This document shows positions 1 to 8,709 of a DNA stretch of 64,000 bases, piece after piece. The notes under the pieces are model-generated. The model ran no database searches and was not told the DNA's origin. It saw nothing but the letters and a program-made list of their open reading frames with translations. The translations under genes were made by a program, and so were the position numbers. How positions within the stretch are numbered: position 1 is the stretch's first letter; each line of letters begins with the position of its first letter. This DNA comes from Leptodontidium sp. MPI-SDFR-AT-0119 (Eukaryota > Ascomycota > Leotiomycetes > Helotiales > Leptodontidiaceae): positions 558,001-622,000 of the forward strand of contig JAHLEZ010000009.1 in assembly GCA_020726505.1 (NCBI GenBank), written 5' to 3'.

Positions 1-2
1 GC

Positions 3-2439
3 ATTATCCAAAAGCTCGAGGATGAACTTCGGAATCAGCAGGAGACTCGGCTCGATCCGCCATATCTATCATATTTTTTTGTTCAGGGCACCTCTGAGAA
101 GCTGAATACCGCCACAGCAGTTCTTCGGGGTCTAATTTGGATGCTTCTGCGCCAAAACCACTCGCTCATTCAGCACGCCATGGTGTTATCTGAACAAAAT
201 ATTGATGATGAACTCAGCTCTTTTTTTAATCTTCAAAACATCTTCTTTGCAATGCTGAAGAGTCTGAACATGAGAAGGGTCTACTTAGTCGTGGATGCAC
301 TTGATGAGTGCACAGACAGCAAACGAAGCGACAAAAAACCTGGACGGTCACACCTTCTGGACCTGATTTCCCAAACTTCGAAGGATTTCCCCAAGGTCAA
401 ATGGTTGTTGTCAAGCCGAGACGAACTTGACATTGAGATGAAATTGAGTAAGGGCAAAGAGAATCCTGGCGCTTCCCTTCAGTTGGAACTAGACCGCAAG
501 GTTCTAGCCGATCCTATTGAGGCTTATATTATCAGGAAGATATCCAATCTGGAAAAATCGTATATCGAGGAACGGGAAGGTGTAGGTGACATTGATCCTG
601 ACGATAAGATGATTCGTGAAACGCTAGGCAATGTGACAACGAAGATGCAGCAAAAGGCCGAAGGCACCTTTCTTTGGGTCGCCCTCATATTCTTGCGGAT
701 TGCAGATGAAGAAACGGATCTACACAAACTACTGGAGTTGGTGGATGAGACCCCAGAGAAATTAGAAGAGATCTACAAAAATATGAGACGCCAAATCGAG
801 ACCCGCAAAGACGGAAATTCCAGTCTCTGCAAAAAGGCGCTCTCCACTGCGACCGCGGCAAACCGTCCACTCCGACTCTCAGAGCTCCGAGTGCTTGCTG
901 AGTTTCCCCACGATGTCTCTCCTCAAAAGATTGTGAGGCTCTGTCGCTTCTTCAGAGTTGCAGAGGACGATGACAACCATAAGACAGTGTACATGATCCA
1001 TCAATCGGCAAAGCAATGGCTGGAAAATCAGTTGAAAGAAGGGTTCCTTGAGAAAGGCGAAGGGACTGACCATTTGACATATGTACACACCTCTTTAGCC
1101 AAGCGCTGTCTCAAGGCATTGAGTGACACTCTGAAGAGGGATGTCTGGGACTTACGAGACCCTGGGGTCGATATCATAGATATTCAACCGCGATCTAGGG
1201 GCAAGGCTCCTCTAGCTTATCAGACTGGTACCTCAACTCAGGATCAAGCTCCCCTCAATACTGCAACGAACGCGCCAATTCCTGAAGATGATCCCCTTGT
1301 TCCAGTCACTTATGCTATTCTGAACTGGTTCAACCACGTATCTGAAGCCGCTCTCCAACATGACGAAGTACTATTGACAGCCATTTCCGATTTTATGAAT
1401 ACACGCTTTCTTTTCTGGCTTGAAGCCCTCAGCCTACTTCACAAAATTGGGGAGGGTGTCACGATCACTATGCGCCTTAATCGTCTTATCGAAGTGAGTT
1501 TAATTTGAAGTGTCGATACCAGTATTCCAGTGCTAACAAGGTATTAAAGAAAATCTCCCGAGCTAGCCTTGAGTTGCTCTCCATTGTACGAGATGCGAAT
1601 CGATTCGTTCTTTACAACAGAGGCATTATCGAAAAAGCGCCTCTCCAGGTATATGCGTCCGCCCTCGTGTTCAGTCCTACTATGAGTAGGATCAGAACAC
1701 TCTTCCAACATGAACGGCCATTATGGATTAATACGAGTCCACGAGTAGAAGAGAATTGGAGCCCATGTTTGCAGGCGCTCGAGGGCCACACATCTAGTGT
1801 CAAAGCAGTAGCGTTCTCTTACGACGGCAAGCGGCTGGCCTCGGGCTCAGAGGACAAGACAGTGCGTATCTGGGACGCCGATATAGGAGCACTACAAACA
1901 ACGCTCGAAGGCCATACAAATGAAGTCAACTCAGTAGCGTTCTCTCACGACGGCAAGCGGCTGGCCTCAGGCTCAGAGGACAAGACAGTGCGTATCTGGG
2001 ACGCTGATACAGGAGCACTACAAACGACGCTTAAAGGCCATATATCTAGGGTCAACTCAGTAGCGTTCTCTCACGATAGCAAGCGGCTGGCCTCAGGCTC
2101 GTATGACGAGACGGTGCGTATCTGGGACGCCAATACAGGAGCGCTACAAACAACGCTCAAAGGCTATACATCTATTATTAATACATCTATTATTAACTCA
2201 GTAGCGTTCTCTCACGACAGCAAGCGGCTGGCCTCGGGCTCGTATGACAAGACGGTGCGCATCTGGGACGCCGATACAGGAGCGCTACAAACAACGCTCA
2301 AAGGCCATACATCTATTATTAACTCAGTAGCGTTCTCTCACGACAGCAAGCGGCTAGCCTCGGGCTCGTACGACAAGACGGTGCGTATCTGGGACGCCGA
2401 TACAGGAGCACTGCAGACAACGCTCGAAGGCTATACATA
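3..2439 (+). CDS. NACHT-WD40 (NWD) STAND protein, 5' part (starts outside window, broken by transposon)
   Basis: Fungal NLR-like signal-transduction NTPase of the kind that includes HET-E/HET-D allorecognition proteins (family knowledge). Coding is open from base 3, so the N-terminus and P-loop lie upstream of the window. The Walker B strand RVYLVVDALDEC is at about 276-311, with the sensor-like KWLLSSRDE near 400-425. A 56-base intron at 1494-1549 (GTGAGT...AG, GCTAAC branch point) joins RLNRLIE to KISRASLELL in frame. From about 1777 the protein consists of 42-residue WD40 repeats (SVAFSHDGKRLASGS..., VRIWDADTGALQTTL): five complete and the start of a sixth. The sixth is cut at 2439 by a Tc1-type element. 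The rest of the gene is at 5580-6749; joining across one TA restores GYTYEVNSVAFSHDGK, so the frame is conserved. As it stands the receptor is disrupted. Confidence 0.9.
1777..2439 (+). repeat. High-internal-conservation WD40 repeat array, left block
   Basis: Tandem 126-base units encode 42-residue WD40 blades that are nearly identical at DNA level and vary mainly at the first few residues after Gly-His (TSSVKA, TNEVNS, ISRVNS, TSIINS). The fourth unit has an extra 15 bases that duplicate TSIIN. The array resumes at 5580 after the transposon. Near-identity between units is typical of the polymorphic NWD recognition repeats of fungi. Confidence 0.9.
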
Positions 2440-2758
2440 CAGTGATGAGCGATTGCGGCCTCGTCTTTCAATGTCAATTGATTTCATTAAAAAGCGGTTG
2501 CCAAGATATGTCGGGTTGTGCTAGAGCGATTCCGGTTAGATCTTTGTTGTCACGTTATTGTCTTTATACGGTCAGCGGACGCTGCTTTGACGAAGCACTA
2601 ACGTCAAGTCTTTGCAACCAGTCTCCTTTGTGATTGATTACGCACGTGCTTTGTCTTCTTGCAAGGTGTCCTTTCGTGGTAACCTCCCCTCGACTTGCCA
2701 GTAGTTTTCTCTTCGTAGAATCTTCACTTACGCCATTAACCAAAAAATCTACGCCTTA

Positions 2759-2895
2759 TCCGATCAGCTGCTGCCAGGGTTGACTTTCCCCACGTGATCG
2801 TGCTGAAGCCACTGAAAGCCGCCCTTGAGTAACAGCCTGTGGCGCTTGGGCCACAGCCCGAAGCGAAAAGTCAACCCTGACAGCAGCTGATCGGA
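2759..2895. mobile_element. 137-base MITE-like inverted-repeat element nested in the transposon
   Basis: The ends are inverted repeats of about 30 bases (TCCGATCAGCTGCTG... and its complement, one internal mismatch). They are flanked by TA on both sides (2757-2758, 2896-2897). The middle has a further GTGGC...GCCAC hairpin. No coding potential. It ends 25 bases before the ATG of the 430-residue ORF, so it may supply part of that gene's leader or promoter. Confidence 0.75.
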
Positions 2896-2920
2896 TAGTA
2901 TCTCTTAATATCAGCGACTA

Positions 2921-4213
2921 GTGACGATGAGCAGCCCCTCCATTTTCCATGATGTCGATATCAATTCGAACGATCGATGGGACCCTTTCGAGGATGACTT
3001 CAGCGTACAAGAAACACAACTACAAGATGAAACGCTTGGGTTTTGTCAGCTCACTGACTGGGATGAGGGCAAATCATATGACGAGGATCCGCCACAGTAC
3101 ATACATTACTCAATTGAATGGAGAGTAAGAATCAACAATAGAGAAGTGTCGAAAGATACAGAGCAGAACCTGGTTCTTCAGCCTTCGTCGTACTGGCGAC
3201 TCTTTTTGCAGCCTAATCTAGAAAAGGTTCTGTTGAGCAAAATGATGGCCAAAAAGAGAACTATCAAATCTGATGACACCAAGATCGTAGTCGCAGTGAC
3301 ACAACGCTCAGAACGCGATGTCACAAAAAGCTTTAACAGCACCAATATTGATTGGTCTGTAATAGAGAAACAGCTTCTTCAGTGGGGTGACCTCTTTCTT
3401 GCTGGCAAGAAATTGAGAGTCACTATTTCTTTCAACCACCAATATGTAGAAAGTGTTCAGGCATCATCAGGAACAAAGAAAAGAGGTGCATCGTCGACTA
3501 CTCAAAGGATGCTGACCGAAAGAACTTTGCAGCTCGATGCAGAGGAAGAATCTTCCGGAGAGCCGTCTATTTGGCGAGACGTGTACAAGCTCATGCGGTG
3601 CCCTGGGCCTCCTTGTAATCTTGGACCTTATTGCTGGCCTGACCCTATTGGTAAAAAGCACTATAGACTAAGGACACACCACTTCAAGAGCCTTATTAGG
3701 CATGTAGAACAAGGGCATAAGTTAGAGACACCTGATGATGTGCCAGAGGAGATACGTCAGCAATTATATGCAGAGGAGCAGCAGCGGCTCGAGAGACACC
3801 AAAGAGGGCCTAATATATCTTCCTCTAACCTTCCTCCCATTCACATCACAAATATGTTGCCTACGTCGTCGAGTCAAACCTCTAATCAACTATCTTCAGT
3901 GAGTACTCCAGCTCACACGATACAGCCGAAACTCGCCATGATTATACCTCTTGATGTTCCTGGCTGCTTAGATGAACAGGTAGAAGAATACTGTACCTGG
4001 CAACAGTCGAGAGTCAAGAAGCCAGCACTAAAACTGGAGTATCAAAAAGCTTGCGATTTGATGATAGATGATGGCATGGATCTTGGGTTAATTCGGCGTG
4101 ACCCCGATCCAAAGTATCTAATTGAGAAGAAAATCAAACGAGGTGTTGCTGAGCATATTGTGGGTGACATCGATGAGTGGGTTAAGGAATGTAAGAGAGC
4201 TCGGACCGAATAA
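2921..4213 (+). CDS. Unknown 430-residue protein carried by the Tc1-type transposon
   Basis: Intact ORF inside the transposon, reading toward the transposase. The first 60 residues are acidic. Residues 60-175 look folded (WRVRINN, YWRLFLQP, KLRVTISF). At 227-266 lies a Cys/His cluster (C227, C232, C238, H253, H254, H261, H266) that could bind zinc. A charged helix (EEIRQQLYAEEQQRLE) and a Ser-rich linker follow. The last 80 residues form a conserved-looking domain (EEYCTWQQSRV, IEKKIKRGVAEHIVGDIDEW). The C-terminal part resembles an uncharacterised domain found in many fungal hypothetical proteins, from memory. I do not recognise a function. Position within the TIRs suggests an accessory transposition factor or a captured host gene. 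The ATG at 2921 is preceded by the MITE; an alternative ATG lies two codons later. Confidence 0.85.
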   Translation: MTMSSPSIFHDVDINSNDRWDPFEDDFSVQETQLQDETLGFCQLTDWDEGKSYDEDPPQYIHYSIEWRVRINNREVSKDTEQNLVLQPSSYWRLFLQPNLEKVLLSKMMAKKRTIKSDDTKIVVAVTQRSERDVTKSFNSTNIDWSVIEKQLLQWGDLFLAGKKLRVTISFNHQYVESVQASSGTKKRGASSTTQRMLTERTLQLDAEEESSGEPSIWRDVYKLMRCPGPPCNLGPYCWPDPIGKKHYRLRTHHFKSLIRHVEQGHKLETPDDVPEEIRQQLYAEEQQRLERHQRGPNISSSNLPPIHITNMLPTSSSQTSNQLSSVSTPAHTIQPKLAMIIPLDVPGCLDEQVEEYCTWQQSRVKKPALKLEYQKACDLMIDDGMDLGLIRRDPDPKYLIEKKIKRGVAEHIVGDIDEWVKECKRARTE

Positions 4214-4292
4214 GAATGCGAAAATAGTGGGAGGCACAGTTCATTGTGATTTCTTGAGATGAGACAGGATGCATTAATGTACATTTCTTGGC

Positions 4293-5273
4293 TTAGAATT
4301 CTTCTACTGTGACTCCTGCATGTCTGAAGTGACCCTTGGCACTATTCTGCTTCCTACCAACGACCTCAATACACCATTCCAGAAAATGATCAAATCCTTG
4401 CGCTGGGTTTACTTCATAAACTTGCCAGTTCCGTCTAATAAATGCTTTGAGCTCAGCAAAGAACTCTTCTATCGGGTTAAGGTCTGGTGAGTATGGAGGC
4501 AAATAAACCAGCTTTACACCAGCTTCGTAGCACATCTGCTCTATCCGCTCTGTATGGTGAAAAGAGGCATTGTCCATGATGAGAACCGACTTCGGTTCTG
4601 GCCATCTGCCGCATAACGGAAGTAGCTCTTCAATGTAATCCTCGAAAACGGTACTGTCTGTAGATCCTTGGAAGACACGAGCGTACATGATCCCATCTTG
4701 CGCATAGGCAGGGAGTATTTGGTAACGGTTTTCACGCTGAAACCGGGTGACTTGAATAGGTGTCGTACCAGTGGGGGACCAGCCGGTCCGTCTGAACCCA
4801 ACACGCTGGTCACAACCTGATTCGTCAACGTAGACAAGATGGTAGGAACGGAACTCTTCCAGATTGTGTAGGTATAAGTCTCTTAGATCAGGATTTCGTC
4901 CATTTGCGACTCGACGGATTGTCTTCTTAGTCCAGTTCCTACTGTTCAATGCCCTCCCTACACTGTAAGTCGATACAAGCACCTCGAATTCATCCCACAG
5001 AAATATCACCATTTCTGAGCGGTATAAACCGGGCTTCTCTAGCAAGTGTTCACAAAGGGCATCTAGCATCAACGGTGTGACGCTTGCTCTACGTCCGCCA
5101 CCATTCCGAGGGGCTTTAAGACTGCCGAAGTGCTGGAAATTCGAGCGGATTGCTTGAATGCAACGGATACTGCAGCCAGCAGCTTTTGCTATTTCGGAGT
5201 TAGTAAAAGATACGCCGCTAGAGATCATATCGCCGATTAGCTCAGTCTGCGATTTCGCAAGATTAGGCGCCAT
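4293..5273 (-). CDS. Tc1/IS630-family DD34E transposase
   Basis: Catalyses cut-and-paste transposition into TA. With the ATG at 5273 (ACCATGG context) the protein has 326 residues. The ORF is open 67 codons further upstream, but that extension is low in family-like sequence. The N-terminus holds an HTH region (residues about 20-50, NSEIAKAAGCSIRCIQAI). The DDE catalytic core has VYVDESG with D150, LIMDNASFHH with D234, and PDLNPIEEFF with E269: 34 residues separate the second Asp from Glu, and the length fits the family. No stops or frameshifts, so the enzyme is potentially active. Confidence 0.95.
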   Translation of the reverse strand: MAPNLAKSQTELIGDMISSGVSFTNSEIAKAAGCSIRCIQAIRSNFQHFGSLKAPRNGGGRRASVTPLMLDALCEHLLEKPGLYRSEMVIFLWDEFEVLVSTYSVGRALNSRNWTKKTIRRVANGRNPDLRDLYLHNLEEFRSYHLVYVDESGCDQRVGFRRTGWSPTGTTPIQVTRFQRENRYQILPAYAQDGIMYARVFQGSTDSTVFEDYIEELLPLCGRWPEPKSVLIMDNASFHHTERIEQMCYEAGVKLVYLPPYSPDLNPIEEFFAELKAFIRRNWQVYEVNPAQGFDHFLEWCIEVVGRKQNSAKGHFRHAGVTVEEF

Positions 5274-5579
5274 GGTCGAGGGCTGACTGTCCTTGAGTGA
5301 TGCAATTAGAAGCTGTTGTCGATGACAACCAAGAGGTATCATCGACGAGAACAAAGAGGTGCTATCGATGACAATAAAGGACAGAATTCTCGAAGTTGAC
5401 ACGTATCTACCAAGGCTCGTATTGTTTCGCAAAAGCAGCGAACCTCGTTTGCCGTAATAGTGGATCAACAACAAAGAATATAATCCACATGGTCGTCATT
5501 GCTGACCAGAGAGGCTTGGCATTAATAACAACAAAATATGTACAGTTTACAGGTACGAGGCCGCAATCGCTCCTTACTG

Positions 5580-6749
5580 TATGAAGTCAACTCAGTAGCG
5601 TTCTCTCACGACGGCAAGCGGCTGGCCTCGGGCTCGTACCAGATAGTGCGTATCTGGGACGCCGATACAGGAGCGCTGCAGACGACGCTCAAAGGCCATG
5701 CACATTGGGTCAAGTCAGTAGCGTTCTCTCACGACAGCAAGCGGCTGGCCTCGGGCTCGTACGACAAGACGGTGCGTATCTGGGACACCGATACAAGAGC
5801 ACTACAAACGACGCTCGAAGGCCATACATTTGTTGTTAACTCAATAGCGTTCTCTCACGACAGCAAGCGGCTGGCCTCGGGCTCGTACGACAAGACAGTG
5901 TGTATCTGGGACACCGATACAGGAGCACTGCAAATAACACTCGAAGGCCATACATATGAAGTCAACTCAGTAGCGTTCTCTCACGACAGCAAGCGACTGG
6001 CCTCGGGCTCGTGCGATAAGACGATACGTATTTGGGACGCCGATACAGGAGCGCTGCAAATAACGCTTAAAGGCCATGTAGATTGGGTTCAGTCAATAGC
6101 GTTCTCTCACGACAGCAAGCGGCTGGCCTCAGGCTCGTACCAGACGGTGTGTATCTGGGACGCCGATACAGGAGCGCTGCAAATAACGCTCAAAGGCCAT
6201 GCACATTGGGTCAACTCAGTAGCGTTCTCTCACGACAGTAAGCGGCTGGCCTCGGGCTCGTACGACAAGACAGTGCGCATCTGGGACGCTGATACAGGAG
6301 CGCTGCAAATAACGCTCGAAGGCCACACATCTAGTGTCAAAGCAGTAGCGTTCTCTCACGACGGCAAGCGGCTGGCCTCGGGCTCAAAGGACGAGACGGT
6401 GCGCATCTGGGACGTCGATACAGGAGCGCTGCAGATAATGCTCGAGATTGACGCTTCTCTTTCGACACTCTCATTCAGTCCTGATGGATGTAATCTTATC
6501 ACGGAAATAGGTTGCATTGCTTTAGATGAATCCTCACATTCTATTCAAACTCCGAACTGGCTAGCGTATTGTGTCCATCCCGACAAGTCTTGGATTACCT
6601 GGAATGGTGATGAAGTTCTCTGGATCCCCTCGGAATATAGACCAGTATGTTCGATGGTTAGAAACCAGACTGTTGCGATTGGATGTGCTTCGGGTCGAGT
6701 TCTTTTGATCGAATTTAAAGCCATCTCACCGACAGAAATAAATGTTTAA
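5580..6749 (+). CDS. NACHT-WD40 protein, 3' part (WD40 blades and C-terminus)
   Basis: Continuation of the NWD gene after the transposon. The split blade resumes with YEVNSVAFSHDGK, and six further near-identical 42-residue WD40 repeats follow (GHAHWVKS, GHTFVVNS, GHTYEVNS, GHVDWVQS, GHAHWVNS, GHTSSVKA). Then come a divergent blade (LSTLSFSPDG) and a non-repeat tail ending at 6749 (VAIGCASGRVLLIEFK), the usual NWD ending. In two blades the SYDKTV segment is shortened to SYQIV or SYQTV by one codon. With the left block this gives about 12 conserved repeats plus one degenerate repeat. The ATG at 5538 lies inside the transposon end and is not the gene's own start. Confidence 0.9.
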   Translation, partial: YEVNSVAFSHDGKRLASGSYQIVRIWDADTGALQTTLKGHAHWVKSVAFSHDSKRLASGSYDKTVRIWDTDTRALQTTLEGHTFVVNSIAFSHDSKRLASGSYDKTVCIWDTDTGALQITLEGHTYEVNSVAFSHDSKRLASGSCDKTIRIWDADTGALQITLKGHVDWVQSIAFSHDSKRLASGSYQTVCIWDADTGALQITLKGHAHWVNSVAFSHDSKRLASGSYDKTVRIWDADTGALQITLEGHTSSVKAVAFSHDGKRLASGSKDETVRIWDVDTGALQIMLEIDASLSTLSFSPDGCNLITEIGCIALDESSHSIQTPNWLAYCVHPDKSWITWNGDEVLWIPSEYRPVCSMVRNQTVAIGCASGRVLLIEFKAISPTEINV

Positions 6750-6770
6750 ATGTTAACATCATAACGTTCT

Positions 6771-7017
6771 TGTTGGTCCACAGGTCCCTACATGAGCATA
6801 CTTTGGTCTGGAAAAGGGGGTGCGGGTCAAGGTCAGGGGTCAGAGCCTAGCCGGAATGGTTTTGGAGCACATTCGGTGGGGTTTCGTAGTATATAGTCTG
6901 GCTCTCCTCGTACTCTCTTAGAAAATACACAGATTTTTCAACTATACATTGTTTACTCTGTCGCTATACTGATATATCGATATACTACGTAGTACATGAA
7001 CCGGTACTGCACCGACA
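6771..7017 (+). mobile_element. Solo LTR of the Ty1/copia family (247 bases)
   Basis: It begins TGTTGG and ends CCGACA, with the 5-base duplication GTTCT on both sides (6766-6770, 7018-7022). It aligns throughout with the two LTRs of the full copia element at 29537 and 36825 and, in reverse, with 57932-58282. It lies 21 bases after the NWD stop codon and could supply that gene's 3' end. It has far fewer RIP-like changes than the LTRs of the full element. Confidence 0.92.
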
Positions 7018-7022
7018 GTTCT

Positions 7023-8227
7023 GCTTATATAAAGTATGAACGATATAATATATAATATATATTAATAATATCCCTTCAGAAGAAGGGCGTGGGAGAGCTC
7101 AAATATTTATACCTTTAATGTTTGCCACCTCCGGCATCTTATCCCTTTGCAGGTCTCCTAAGTTATTGCTTGAAAAAAGGTAGTTCAAGAGTCACCAAAG
7201 GGTGGCAAACTTTCCTAGTCACGTTGCCGATCGTAATACTAAGCGTCTGCTACTCAACTACGACGCGAAGTAGCAACTCACTTAACAATATACCAGCGCT
7301 AGCAGGGAGGGTGCCGACCCGCACCGGCCACACCCTTGTGGGCAGAGACCAGTGACACTCCGGCGACGGCGCATCCTCCAAAGATACACTACTGTAAGTT
7401 TCAAAGTTGGATCATAACTGTTACGATCACATGTCACATGCGCAGGTGCCGCGGCTAAGAGGCGAATCAATGACGATATCAACGCGCGTAAGGAATAAAC
7501 TACTCGAGAGTAGAACACGATATGACGAATCGTCGGAGCGAGCCATGCAATGGAGTATAATATGACGAATCCTTCTTAGTATTATGTGCGGTAGTATACC
7601 GGACGGCGTGCGATGTCTACTTCAACCCACCCCACCACGAAATCCACTCAGCGATGGAAATTCGACAACCTCGTAGATCTCGGCGCTGCGTTAATTTAAT
7701 TATGGGCTCTTCCGCTTCTTTTCCCTTGGTTAAAACAAACTGAAGAGTGGACGAGACCAGACCAATTCCGACAAGCAGGCGCTCACAAATGACCACTTAA
7801 GCCGCTCAATTCCCCACATGCTCAGACCGAATGTAATGTGAGTCATCGGCGCTCCTTCCCTTCCGGCAAGGGCCGAGCCGAGCCGACAAAATGATGGAGC
7901 GAAGTCTTCAAAGAACTTTGATGGCATGCATGTAGATCAGGCTGGGCTCAGCTCTATTAACCTACGCTTTGATTGGTTACTATGTATGTGGCACGGCAGT
8001 AAGCCAGACAGACCACTTCCTACTAGTACTAGACCGAAGCCTCCCAATCAAAAATGGCGAAATCATATGCAGCAGACGTGACTCAGTATCTCAGTTGCCT
8101 AATCTTTACATGGTGGGCAGCGTCGAAGCATAGTAAGGAAGGATGTGCTACATGATTTTTTTAAGGAAATCTTCTCCCTTGGCTGTCCTCTTAATAACCA
8201 CATCATCTGCTCTTCTCGTCATTTTGA
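7023..8227. other. Intergenic, no gene recognised
   Basis: AT-rich tract (TATAATATATAATATATAT near 7042-7065), then mixed-composition DNA. Reading frames of 60-78 codons on either strand have no recognisable motif or coding character. A weak 10-base inverted repeat, TTTGCCACCT at 7121 and its complement near 7200, is present. Confidence 0.6.
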
Positions 8228-8482
8228 GATCCGCTCATACATCGATCGGCACTCTACAAACCAAGCCCAGGCACCAAGGTATTGATTACGTCGGATAAGA
8301 CCAAAGATGGCAAGATCTTTAATCCCAAGGATGTAGACTTCTTAAATGATCAGGGCAAAGAGTCCTAGGAGCGTCGTAAAGAAGCCGTGGAGAAGCGTCG
8401 AAAGGAGGATGCTGCGAAGGAGTTGGCGGAGAGAGCTGGAAAAGAGTCTCAAGAACGCCGTGGCAAGGGAAATGTCATTTAA
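8228..8482 (+). pseudogene. Fragment of a charged, coiled-coil-like protein
   Basis: A short open stretch reads ...YKPSPGTKVLITSDKTKDG, then IFNPKDVDFLNDQGKES, meets one TAG, and continues in the same frame as a strongly charged helix (ERRKEAVEKRRKEDAAKELA...) to TAA at 8480-8482. Sustained coding bias on both sides of the single stop suggests a nonsense-mutated gene tail. No homolog is recognised and the 5' part is not found. Confidence 0.4.
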
Positions 8483-8709
8483 ACGATGCACCTTTATTTA
8501 GGTATGTCGTACTAACTAACACTTCTTCGTCATGCTCGCTCCTTAACAAAACAACCAACAGGATTGGGCATGCGGTTACAGATGTGGTAAACAAGAAAGG
8601 AAGTGAGGAATACTGGATGGGGTCGTCACTTATGAGGTCGAATTCTACATTTAGTGCTTATGTTGGTCAATTAAAACTCCAATGTGCCTAATCTATCTAT
8701 ACCCAGCTC

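Larger units (their letters stand above)
2440..5579. mobile_element. Tc1/IS630-type DNA transposon with two genes
   Basis: A 3140-base element flanked by TA duplications (2438-2439 and 5580-5581). Terminal inverted repeats of 25 bases (2440-2464 and 5555-5579) start CAGT and match at 23 of 25 positions. It carries a DD34E transposase on the minus strand and an unknown 430-residue protein on the plus strand, convergent with 79 bases between stop codons. Both reading frames are intact and show none of the RIP-like decay of other elements here, so insertion looks recent. It splits a WD40 repeat of the NWD gene, and the empty-site sequence is still seen intact in the sister repeat at about 5946-5975. 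Confidence 0.93.

Noticed and set aside
1777..6440. Tandem 126-base units as a CRISPR or satellite array
   Set aside because: The units are in-frame WD40 codons of one gene without spacer structure.
7121..7210. 10-base inverted repeat as a transposon
   Set aside because: Too short and without duplicated target; likely chance.
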